This document shows, piece by piece, positions 35,001-45,473 of a DNA stretch of 64,000 bases. The stretch's first letter is position 1. Every line of letters starts with the position of its first letter. Both the position numbers and the translations under genes were made by a program. This DNA is from Aspidapion aeneum (lineage: Eukaryota; Arthropoda; Insecta; Coleoptera; Brentidae), in assembly GCA_963576565.1 (NCBI GenBank), contig OY755046.1:63523379-63587378 (forward strand). The letters are read 5' to 3'. The notes beneath the pieces are model-generated. The model worked only from the letters and a program-made list of their open reading frames with translations. It made no database searches and had not been told where the DNA came from.

Positions 35001-38000
35001 GTAGGTTACTTAAACACCCTACCAAGTTTCATTGCGTAACTATGTTTTTGAAGGTGACTTTTGAATTTTTTTCGTTTTTCCATTTTTTTTCCATTTCACC
35101 ATGTTAAACCGGGAACAAGTAGCAGCCGCTTACACACATGACTAGTTGTAGGTTACTTAAACACTCTACCAAGGTTCATTGCGTAACTATGTTTTTGAAG
35201 GTGACTTTTGAATTTTTTTCTCTTTTTCCATTTTTTTTTCCATTTCACCATGTTAAACCGGGAACAAGGAGCAGCCGCTTCCACAGATGACTAGTTATAG
35301 GCAACTTAAACACCCTACCAAGTTTCATTGCGTAACTATGTTTTTGAAGGTGACTTTTGAATTTTTTTCTGTTTTTCCATTTTTTTTCCATTTCACCATG
35401 TTAAACCGGGAACAAGTAGCAGCCGCTTACACACATGACTAGATGTAGGTTACTTAAACACCATGCCAAGTTTCATTGCGTAACTATGTTTTTGAAGGTG
35501 ACTTTTGAATTTTTTTCTGTTTTTCCATTTTTTTTCCATTTCACCATGTTAAACCGGGAACAAGTAGCAGCCGCTTACACACATGACTAGTTGTAGGTTA
35601 CTTAAACACTCTACCAAGGTTCATTGCGTAACTATGTTTTTGAAGGTGACTTTTGAATTTTTTTCTCTTTTTCCATTTTTTTTCCATTTCACCATGTTAA
35701 ACCGGGAACAAGTAGCAGCCGCTTACACACATGACTAGTTGTAGGTTACTTAAACACCCTACCAAGTTTCATTGCGTAACTATGTTTTTGAAGGTGACTT
35801 TTGAATTTTTTTCTCTTTTTCCATTTTTTTTCCATTTCACCATGTTAAACCGGGAACAAGGAGCAGCCGCTTCCACAGATGACTAGTTGTAGGTTACTTA
35901 AACACCCTACCAAGTTTCATTGCGTAACTATGTTTTTGAAGGTGACTTTTGAATTTTTTTCTGTTTTTCCATTTTTTTTCCAATTCACCATGTTAAACCG
36001 GGAACAGCAGCCGCTTACACACATGACTAGTTGTAGGTTACTTAAACACTCTACCAAGTTCCATTGCGTAACTATGTTTTTGAAGGTGACTTTTGAATTT
36101 TTTTCTGTTTTTCCATTTTTTTTCCATTTCACCATGTTAAACCGGGAACAAGGAGCAGCCGCTTCCACAGATGACTAGTTGTAGGCAACTTAAACACCCT
36201 ACCAAGTTTCATTGCGTAACTATGTTTTTGAAGGTGACTTTTGAATTTTTTTCTGTTTTTCCATTTTTTTTCCATTTCACCATGTTAAACCGGGAACAAG
36301 TAGCAGCCGCTTACACACATGACTAGTTGTAGGTTACTTAAACACTCTACCAAGTTTCATTGCGTAACTATGTTTTTGAAGGTGACTTTTGAATTTTTTT
36401 CTCTTTTTCCATTTTGTTTCCATTTCACCATGTTAAACCGGGAACAAGGAGCAGCCGCTTCCACAGATGACTAGTTATAGGCAACTTAAACACCCTACCA
36501 AGTTTCATTGCGTAACTATGTTTTTGAAGGTGACTTTTGAATTTTTTTCTGTTTTTCCATTTTTTTTCCATTTCACCATGTTAAACCGGGAACAAGTAGC
36601 AGCCGCTTACACACATGACTAGTTGTAGGTTACTTAAACACCCTACCAAGATTCATTGCGTAACTATGTTTTTGAAGGTGACTTTTGAATTTTTTTCTGT
36701 TTTTCCATTTTGTTTCCATTTCACCATGTTAAACCGGGAACAAGGAGCAGCCGCTTCCACAGATGACTAGTTGTAGGTTACTTAAACACCCTACCAAGTT
36801 TCATTGCGTAACTATGTTTTTGAAGGTGACTTTTGAATTTTTTTCTGTTTTTCCATTTTTTTTCCATTTCACCATGTTAAACCGGGAACAAGTAGCAGCC
36901 GCTTACACGCATGACTAGTTGTAGGTTACTTAAACACCCTACCAAGTTTCATTGCGTAACTATGTTTTTGAAGGTGACTTTTGAATTTTTTTCTCTTTTT
37001 CCATTTTTTTTCCATTTCACCATGTTAAACCGGGAACAAGGAGCAGCCGCTTCCACAGATGACTAGTTGTAGGTTACTTAAACACCCTACCAAGTTTCAT
37101 TGCGTAACTATGTTTTTGAAGGTGACTTTTGAATTTTTTTCTGTTTTTCCATTTTTTTTCCATTTCACCATGTTAAACCGAGAACAAGTAGCAGCCGCTT
37201 ACAAACATGACTAGTTGTAGGTTACTTAAACACCCTACAAAGTTTCATTGCGTAACTATGTTTTTGAAGGTGACTTTTGATTTTTTTTCTGTTTTTCAAT
37301 TTTTTTTCCATTTCACCATGTTAAACCGGGAACAAGTAGCAGCCGCTTACACGCATGACTAGTTGTAGGTTACTTAAACACCCTACCAAGTTTCATTGCG
37401 TAACTATGTTTTTGAAGGTGACTTTTGAATTTTTTTCGTTTTTCCATTTTTTTTCCATTTCACCATGTTAAACCGGGAACAAGTAGCAGCCGCTTACACA
37501 CATGACTAGTTGTAGGTTACTTAAACACTCTACCAAGGTTCATTGCGTAACTATGTTTTTGAAGGTGACTTTTGAATTTTTTTCTCTTTTTCCATTTTTT
37601 TTTCCATTTCACCATGTTAAACCGGGAACAAGGAGCAGCCGCTTCCACAGATGACTAGTTATAGGCAACTTAAACACCCTACCAAGTTTCATTGCGTAAC
37701 TATGTTTTTGAAGGTGACTTTTGAATTTTTTTCTGTTTTTCCATTTTTTTTCCATTTCACCATGTTAAACCGGGAACAAGTAGCAGCCGCTTACACACAT
37801 GACTAGATGTAGGTTACTTAAACACCATGCCAAGTTTCATTGCGTAACTATGTTTTTGAAGGTGACTTTTGAATTTTTTTCTGTTTTTCCATTTTTTTTC
37901 CATTTCACCATGTTAAACCGGGAACAAGTAGCAGCCGCTTACACACATGACTAGTTGTAGGTTACTTAAACACTCTACCAAGGTTCATTGCGTAACTATG

Positions 38001-39960
38001 TTTTTGAAGGTGACTTTTGAATTTTTTTCTCTTTTTCCATTTTTTTTCCATTTCACCATGTTAAACCGGGAACAAGTAGCAGCCGCTTACACACATGACT
38101 AGTTGTAGGTTACTTAAACACCCTACCAAGTTTCATTGCGTAACTATGTTTTTGAAGGTGACTTTTGAATTTTTTTCTCTTTTTCCATTTTTTTTCCATT
38201 TCGCCATGTTAAACCGGGAACAAGGAGCAGCCGCTTCCACAGATGACTAGTTGTAGGTTACTTAAACACCCTACCAAGTTTCATTGCGTAACTATGTCTT
38301 TGAAGGTGACTTTTGAATTTTTTTCTGTTTTTCCATTTTTTTTCCAATTCACCATGTTAAACCGGGAACAGCAGCCGCTTACACACATGACTAGTTGTAG
38401 GTTACTTAAACACTCTACCAAGTTCCATTGCGTAACTATGTTTTTGAAGGTGACTTTTGAATTTTTTTCTATTTTTCCATTTTTTTTCAATTTGACCATG
38501 TTAAACCGGGAACAAGTAGCAGCCGCTTATACACATGACTAGTTGTAGGTTACTTAAACACCCTACAAAGTTTCATTGCGTAACTATGTTTTTAAAGGTG
38601 ACTTTTGAATTTTTTTCTGTTTTTCCATTTTTTTTCCATTTCACCATGTTAAACCGGGAACAAGTAGCAGCCGCTTACAAACATGACTAGCTGTAGGTTA
38701 CTTAAACACCCTACAAAGTTTCATTGCGTAACTATGTTTTTGAAGGTGACTTTTGATTTTTTTTCTGTTTTTCCATTTTTTTTCCATTTCACCATGTTAA
38801 ACCGGGAACAAGTAGCAGCCGCTTACACACATGACTAGTTGTAGGTTACTTAAACACTCTACCAAGTTTCATTGCGTAACTATGTTTTTGAAGGTGACTT
38901 TTGAATTTTTTTCTCTTTTTCCATTTTGTTTCCATTTCACCATGTTAAACCGGGAACAAGGAGCAGCCGCTTCCACAGATGACTAGTTATAGGCAACTTA
39001 AACACCCTACCAAGTTTCATTGCGTAACTATGTTTTTGAAGGTGACTTTTGAATTTTTTTCTGTTTTTCCATTTTTTTTCCATTTCACCATGTTAAACCG
39101 GGAACAAGTAGCAGCCGCTTACACACATGACTAGTTGTAGGTTACTTAAACACCCTACCAAGATTCATTGCGTAACTATGTTTTTGAAGGTGACTTTTGA
39201 ATTTTTTTCTGTTTTTCCATTTTGTTTCCATTTCACCATGTTAAACTGGGAACAAGGAGCAGCCGCTGCCACAGATGACTAGTTATAGGCAACTTAAACA
39301 CCCTACCAAGTTTCATTGCGTAACTATGTTTTTGAAGGTGACTTTTGAATTTTTTTCTGTTTTTCCATTTTTTTTCCATTTCACCATGTTAAACCGGGAA
39401 CAAGTAGCAGCCGCTTACACACATGACTAGATGTAGGTTACTTAAACACCATGCCAAGTTTCATTGCGTAACTATGTTTTTGAAGGTGACTTTTGAATTT
39501 TTTTCTGTTTTTCCATTTTTTTTCCATTTCACCATGTTAAACCGGGAACAAGTAGCAGCCGCTTATACACATGACTAGCAGTAGGTCACTTAAACACTCT
39601 ACCAAGATTCATTGCGTAACTATGTTGTTGAAGGTGACTTTTGAACTTTTTTCTGTTTTTCCATTTTTTTTCCATTTCACCATGTTAAACCGGGAACAAG
39701 TAGCAGCCGCTTACAAACATGACTAGTTGTAGGTTACTTAAACACCCTACAAAGTTTCATTGCGTAACTATGTTTTTAAAGGTGACTTTTGAATTTTTTT
39801 CTGTTTTTCCGTTTTTTTTCCATTTGAACATGTTAAACCGGGAACAAGGAGCAGCCGCTTCCACAGATGACTAGTTGTAGGCAACTTAAACACTCTACCA
39901 AGTTTCATTGCGTAACTATATTTTTAAAGAGGACTTTTAAATTTTTTTGGATTTTTTATT
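32053..39960 (-). repeat. right-arm satellite array, 148-bp monomer, about 53 copies, inverted
   Basis: Same monomer as 16340-28399 on the opposite strand. A higher-order duplication of about 2,364 bp (16 monomers) is shown by private variants: AAACCGAGAACAAG at 34811 and 37175, and a one-base-deleted TTTTTTCGTTTTTCC at about 35069 and 37433. The innermost and outermost monomers carry the same private changes as their counterparts in the left arm. Confidence 0.97.
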
Positions 39961-40061
39961 TTTTTCCAAATTTATCAAATTCTCCATTTCTTAATAAAAA
40001 AAGTTATTTTCCAAGGTTTTTGCAGCTTCTCAATGAAATAATTTTTGAAAATATACTTTTT

Positions 40062-40164
40062 TGTTAGGCTGCCAAATGTGGCTGCTAACTTCACATTTTG
40101 GCTGCTGTAAGTGGCTGCTAACTTCACACTTTGGCTGCTGTAAGGTGGCTGCTAGTTTCACACC
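40062..40164. repeat. subterminal 33-bp tandem repeats, right end
   Basis: Inverted counterpart of 16136-16238: GTTAGGCTGCC, then TGGCTGCTAACTTCACA twice and TGGCTGCTAGTTTCACACC at the very end. Confidence 0.85.
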
Positions 40165-40167
40165 AAT

Positions 40168-40177
40168 GGTTATTAAA
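40168..40177. other. right 10-bp target-site duplication GGTTATTAAA
   Basis: Perfect copy of 16123-16132 in direct orientation, directly outside the right terminus. Confidence 0.85.
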
Positions 40178-41700
40178 TGCTTTCAAAAAGGTATAAATCT
40201 ACTTCCTAATTTGAACAGAATTCTAAGATAGGGATAAATTATGTGCTGCCTTCTTTACTCATTTTTTAAACACAACTTTAGTGTTAATCTTGTATGTGTC
40301 TTATTTAAACTCTATTTGCTAATGAGTGTCCTACCATTTTTTTTATTATTTAAGGTACTAAATAAGGAAGAAGGTAGGACATTCACTAGCAGCGAACCAA
40401 TGTTTGACCTTTTTTTACTATTCAAAATTAGATTGTTCATTCACTAGCAAATAGATAATAAGCCTTTTTGAATCTAGATGTCAATTCTTTTTCCTTCATA
40501 TCAAATAAAGACATACCTAGATTAGTGGTTAAAAGATGGGTAAATCAGGTATAAGTTAGTGTAAACTGAGGGCTCGATTGCCAAGAACCACACTACAGAC
40601 AGACTACTTTAGCTGCAAAGTGGGGCTTTTACAAAATAAAAATAATACAAGAAATAAGATTTACCCCACTACAGACAGACTACTTTAGCTGCAAAGCTGA
40701 GCTTTTACAAAATAAAAATACAATATAAGAAATAAGATTTAGCCTAGCTTTAGAACTGTTTAGCCATTTTTTTTACTTTAGATCAATCATCAAACCCACT
40801 AGTGCTAGCTACTATGAATTTTCATTAAAAAATGGCACGGATTACTTACTGTTCTCAAAATAGCCAGTTTATGCCTACCTTAATTTTTAAAATATATAAA
40901 TCCAGCTTTAGCTTGAATATTTAGAAATCAGCTGATTTTTCAGAACGAGACCTACGTTGCTACAAACTGGCCGGACAAATATATAAATTCAGTGACCTTA
41001 AACCCACGCTGTCCTTAAAAGGCCGGAAAATTGTGAAAATTTTGTTGGCGCCACCTATGTACTTACTTTTAAACTTCTAAACTTATAAAAGAAAAATTAC
41101 AGGTTTCTGTAATTGTTCGCACAAAAATGACAGGTGCAAACAAAAATGACAGGTTTCTGTAGTTGTTATATTGACAAATTAGATCCCTGTAATTTTCCTT
41201 GGATTTCTCAATTGGGTATGAAATCCGTCCGAGGGCGCCACCATACAGGCTTTTATAATAATTCAAAGCCGTATTTAAAATCTGCTTGATGGCGCCACCA
41301 GTCTAAATAAACGCTACCTATCTTTTTTATACAAGCGCGCATTTCAAAAAAACTAAAACATTCTTTTAAGAAATCCGGCTTTTTTTCAGGAACGCAAATG
41401 ATCTCTTTCTCTGTTCTAAGTAAATTTCTAAAACTAAATCTCAAAAGAGAGATAAAACATAATTTACATAAAAAAAGAGAAGGGAGCAATTGCGTTCCTA
41501 TGGTTTGTGCCGATTTTTAATTAAATTTTTTAGCCAACTTTTAAAAGTTTAGGGCTCGATTTCTTCCCTATGATCCTCGATCGAGTCCCGTTGGCTAGAA
41601 GAACCATGTCGGCCGCCATGGTCCTGGCAGCCAAGAAGAAATCAGGCAGCCAAATTTTAAAAGGGACCCCAAAACAAATTAAACAGACTTAGTTTTCCAA
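40178..41700. other. unassigned sequence with a two-copy 76-bp repeat
   Basis: ACTACAGACAGACTACTTTA begins at 40592 and again at 40668, each followed by GCTGCAAAG and an A-rich tail with AAATAAGATTTA. GGCGCCACC occurs three times (near 41047, 41234 and 41292). Short minus-strand frames at 41069-41489 show no domain. No gene is claimed. Confidence 0.55.
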
Positions 41701-41701
41701 C

Positions 41702-43193
41702 ATATACAGGGTGATTCAAATTGGGTACTTTTAAGTGGGAAAGGGTACTTCTATGGGAGATTAAGAGAAAAATTAACCCCTCTTTGAGGGCCTCAAATTT
41801 CAAGGCAAGATTTTTAGTAAAAACCGCATTTTGATAAATAACTTATTTGTAGGGTTTTGAAAGCTTAATGCATATATCAAACTAAATTTTATCGGACACT
41901 TTTAGCGTCTGAGATACAACACAAAGATATTTTTTCTTATGGAAGGAACCCTTTTTTATTTGAGTTTTAAAATCAGCCTGAAATTTGATGTTTTCTTCTG
42001 ATTTATTTTTTATCCTGTGTATTAGCTCACACTACTACTATAAGTAGTGTGAGCTATGGTGATCCTAATTTTTTCGAGAAAAAAAAAGTTGCTCCGATTT
42101 CAAAATTTTTTATATATCTTTGCGTTTTAGATGATTTTGAAACTTTTTTGTTTTGCTGTTTGTCTGTAACGACCAACCCGCATAACTCAAAAACCGCTTG
42201 TCCGATTTTAATAAAATTTGGTACCTAAGTTGGGTCTTGGGCCGTGATGGTCCCATTTAAAAATGAACAAAATCCACCGAACGCAAGCCAAATAAAAGGG
42301 TGGGGGTAGATTCCAAAAATTAGAGTTTATGTGAAAATATGGCGTGTGTGATATCAAACGAAAGGTAATTGAGTCTGGAGTTAAACAAAATACATTTTAG
42401 TTTTTTTTAAAGGGTGGGGGGTAGATTAAAAAAATTTGAGTTTAAGTCAAAACATGGCTTGTGTGGTATCAAACGAAAGGTAATTGAGTCTGGAGTTGAA
42501 TAAAATATATTGCAGTTTTTGATTATATTAGCTCACACTATAACTCTAGTACCTAGTGTGAGCTTAGGTGCCCATAGATTGGCAGAGTATTTTTTTATAA
42601 TTTTATTTCTTTTTATTTTTTAATTTAAATTTTTAATAAAAACTATGTTAATAAAATATATGTTACAAAAATTTAAAATAATATTGATAATATAAAAAAT
42701 AAATAAATTGATATATCTCGGAAACTAAAAGTGACAGATAAAATTTAATTAGACAATAGCATTAGGCCTTAAAAACCCTACAGACAAGCCATTTACACCA
42801 AAAATAATTTTTTAGAAATAAAAAAGTTAAAGGTTCAAATCCAAAATGCAGACTTTTCAAAAAGTCCACGTAGCGCAAGAACAGGTTGACAAATCAAAAT
42901 GCGCTTTTTTTCTAAAAATCTTGTCCTGAAGTTTGAGGTCTGCAAAGAGACGTGAGTTTTCCTCTATCTCCCCTAGAAGCATGGGCGCACTCAGGGGGCG
43001 GAGGGCCAGCCCCCCCCCAAGCCTAAGATTTTTGTATATATTTTCCACATATTTCATGAATAACCACAAAAAATAGCATGAAATACGACATTATGAGGCC
43101 TCGGCCCCCCCCCCCAAGACATATTCCTGGGTGCGTTACTGGTAGAAGTACCCATTTCCACTTAAAAATGTCCAGTTTGATTCACCATGTACG
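41702..43193. mobile_element. foldback element with ACAGGGTGATTC-type ends, carrying a nested insertion
   Basis: The left end reads TACAGGGTGATTCAAATTGG. The right end, on the minus strand, reads TACATGGTGAATCAAACTGG. The match continues inward in diverged form: left segment 41840-41935 (TGTAGGGTTTTGAAAG ... GACACTTTTAGCGTCTGAG) pairs with 42715-42800. The loop contains the separate palindrome-ended element at 42022-42586. The right arm has extra sequence at about 42830-43140, including C-runs. No coding frame is convincing and no clear target duplication was seen. Confidence 0.7.
42022..42586 (+). mobile_element. palindrome-ended GTCT-microsatellite element, copy 1
   Basis: Bounded by two hairpins, each opening AGCTCACACTA and closing TAGTGTGAGCT (42024-42055 and 42530-42564). 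In between: TTTTTTCGAGAAAAAAAAAG, TTTGCGTTTTAGATGATTTT, a short TGTCTGT tract, CTCAAAAACCGCTTGTCCG, and two diverged blocks of about 110 bp starting GGGTGGGGG. Ends in GGCAGAGTATTTTT, shared with other copies. It is inserted within the 41702-43193 element, so it is younger than that element. Confidence 0.85.
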
Positions 43194-43199
43194 AGCTTA

Positions 43200-43990
43200 G
43201 TGAGAGGGTAATTTTAACATGAGCAAAAAAAAGAGGTGGCGCATGCGCAGATTTAAAACTAATTCGCGTCGTTCTTGAGTTTAGCCGCTAGTTTATAAAA
43301 GCCGGGCGTATAAAAAAGATAGATAAGCGAGACTTAAACTTAAATATGTTTTGGGAACTTAACTTCACATTAATCTAAGAAAAAATTGAGATTTATATTA
43401 TTTAAGAACATTTTTGAAGTTGCTCTTAAATCGACAACCATTCAAAATTTTCAACTACAAGTCAGATTTGCAAATCTGACACAACTTGTGGCTGTTATAA
43501 ATTTTATCACTAATTTTTAGAAAATTTGCAATAGTTTTCGATAATTATTTTTGTCCAAAAAACCTTAAAAAAAAAACAAAGATTTTAAGTCAAATAATGT
43601 TGGAACCCTAACAATATCTATCGATATTTTTTACAGTTCTTTATATATTGAGAAATTTTTGACAAGAAATAAAATAGGTATTTAAACAAAAACCAATTTT
43701 TTAAAGCTTCATTACCTTTTTTAGATCAATTTTTATTGCTTTCCAAATAAATTAAAAAAATTGATATCCATAAAAACTGAGAAACCCCTTCCTCTTTTTG
43801 GATCTTTTATGAATTTTTTATCTGAAACAACTGTTAAAGGTAAAGGCTTTGTTTTTTTTTTCTGGTTTTTAGGACGTGAGTCGTGAAGTTGTAGTGCCCA
43901 AAACATAAACATCTCACTAGTTAACCTTTATAATCTTATCTTAGTTTAAACAAAGATAAAATTATGAAGGCTAATTTTGAGACGTGGTTA
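43200..43990. other. unassigned AT-rich sequence
   Basis: No gene, clear repeat or RNA seen. Confidence 0.5.
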
Positions 43991-43996
43991 TAATCA

Positions 43997-44439
43997 CAGG
44001 GACGGATACGAAGCTTATGTGAAAAAAATCGATTTTTTTTATGAAAGAAACAAAAAATTACCATTGAAAAATCAGTTATTGTCAAAGCAAAGTTACAATT
44101 TTATAACTGTTTTTTTTTTAAATTTGAAAATTGTCACAAAAATTTACTGACGATCAAGAATCTTAAAAAACATTTTTTGATACAAGGCGAAATTTGGAAA
44201 ATTTGAAATAGATTTGACTAAAAAAGTAAAAACATTGGGCGCCGTAAGCAAAACATTTCTAATAAAAGTTTGTAGCTTTCTGTGCCCAGGGCTTTTTCTG
44301 GATATTTAGCACATACATTACGCCCTGGACAAAAAACTGAATTAGCGCCTCATGCATGACGTATAGTTTAGCCCCTGTAAATCTTTAATTTGACGTCTTC
44401 AGCCTGTAGCCCTGCTGTTCCGCTGTGTATCCGTCCCTG
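43997..44439. mobile_element. hAT-like non-autonomous candidate with CAGGGACGGATAC ends
   Basis: CAGGGACGGATACGAAG at the left is mirrored by GTGTATCCGTCCCTG at the right, giving short inverted ends starting CAGGG as in many hAT elements. The 8 bp on each side (TATAATCA and GACTAGGT) do not match, so the expected target duplication is absent or decayed. No transposase frame inside. Confidence 0.45.
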
Positions 44440-44544
44440 GACTAGGTACAGACGGATTAATAAATGATGTCGCAAATTAAATGTTTAGGGACACAAATTT
44501 AAACTAACTTGGCAATAATGCATCTCTTATTAAACAAAATTAGG

Positions 44545-44707
44545 CAAACGTGAAATTTCGTACCCACAAATCTTGCGAAGTTAATCAGACGGTTTTGTCT
44601 CTAATTAAATGTAATTAGTGAGCGAACTATAGCAAGAGGCGCTATCTACCGAGATACGAGAAACTTGTTTGATTTTTAAATTCACGGGTACGAAATTTCA
44701 CGTTTGT
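44545..44707. mobile_element. 163-bp MITE with CAAACGTGAAATTTCGTACC ends
   Basis: Left end CAAACGTGAAATTTCGTACC and right end GGTACGAAATTTCACGTTTG are exact complements. The interior (GAAGTTAATCAGACGG ... GATACGAGAAAC) is the reverse complement of part of the larger sequence at 44908-45000. The right 40 bp also match the end of the related copy at 50840-50882. It looks like an internal-deletion derivative of the family described at 50404-50882. Confidence 0.7.
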
Positions 44708-44819
44708 TAGTATTATTTGGCTTAAAAATTCCGTTGATTGACGCTCACTGTCTTGATGACGGGTAAAAATGCAAAATGCGTTGATCCGGCCTGAAAAGAC
44801 AAAGAGCTGTCGTAGGTCA

Positions 44820-45183
44820 CGCACTATAGTTGTTTTCTTTTATTTGCATTCGATCTTTTCATTGATCGATATTGTATAGCAGTGTTTTCCCTGCTTTTGG
44901 TTTTTTGTTTCTCTCGTATCTCGGTAGATGGCGCCTCTTGCTATAGTTCGCTCACTAATTACATTTAATTAGAGACAAAACCGTCTGATTAACTTCGCAA
45001 GATTTGTCACTTGACCAGCAGTGTTCTGAGGAGTCCCATAAGGACGAAACGGTTAACTGTCAACACTTATTAGGTGTCCATTAGATCTTGGACCCCCGTG
45101 AGGTTAAGCTTTCAAGCTACCCACGGAAAAATATAAGGGAAACAAAAAACTCCTTTTTCCCCGATTAGCCATGAAACTTGTTT
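44820..45183 (+). mobile_element. partial copy of the family at 50404-50882
   Basis: About 365 bp nearly identical to 50495-50838, running from ATAGTTGTTTTC through TCGATATTGTATAGCAGTG, TCGGTAGATGGCGCCTCTTG and GTCCCATAAGGACGAAACGG to GCCATGAAACTTGTTT. The left inverted end is missing here. No coding frame. Confidence 0.8.
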
Positions 45184-45473
45184 AAAAATAGGCAAAAAGT
45201 TATGTCGACATATCCTTCTTTGCCTCAAGTGGGTCATATTGCAGGTGCTGCTATATTTCTTAAATTTGTTAAATTTAGGGTATAAAATGCGACATTATTT
45301 TTGAATCCGTCTGTATGTAACCTAAATTAAAACTAACCCTAAATCCATTTAAGTGTTTTCTCTGAATATTCTTTCGTCGTTATTTACTGATGAAAGGCCA
45401 TACTTTGATGATGATGTTGTTGTTCCTTTAAATGTCTCCCTTGTTTCGGTCTATTTGTTGTCTTGTAGTCTTA

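Larger units (their letters stand above)
16133..40167. mobile_element. 24-kb foldback transposon with satellite-filled inverted arms, non-autonomous
   Basis: The left end starts CCGGTGTGAAACTAGCAGCC and the right end, read inward on the minus strand, starts ATTGGTGTGAAACTAGCAGC. From the ends inward, both arms carry in the same order: 33-bp subterminal repeats, a roughly 130-bp unique stretch, a long 148-bp satellite array, a diverged boundary monomer, and a 0.7-kb unique inner arm. The arms face each other across a loop at about 29120-31302. A 10-bp direct repeat flanks the whole unit. Drosophila FB elements (tandem repeats in long inverted termini, 9-bp duplications) and foldback-type MULEs (8-11 bp duplications) are known parallels. 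No transposase frame is present, so superfamily assignment is inference. Confidence 0.85.

Noticed and set aside
32053..39960. Frames of up to 100 codons beginning MTSCRLLKHPTKFHC
   Set aside because: Opposite-strand translation of the same satellite; length changes with monomer variants only.
16133..40167. Polinton/Maverick interpretation of the 24-kb element
   Set aside because: Size and long inverted ends would fit, but no polymerase, integrase, ATPase or capsid frame is present and the flanking repeat is 10 bp, not 6 bp.
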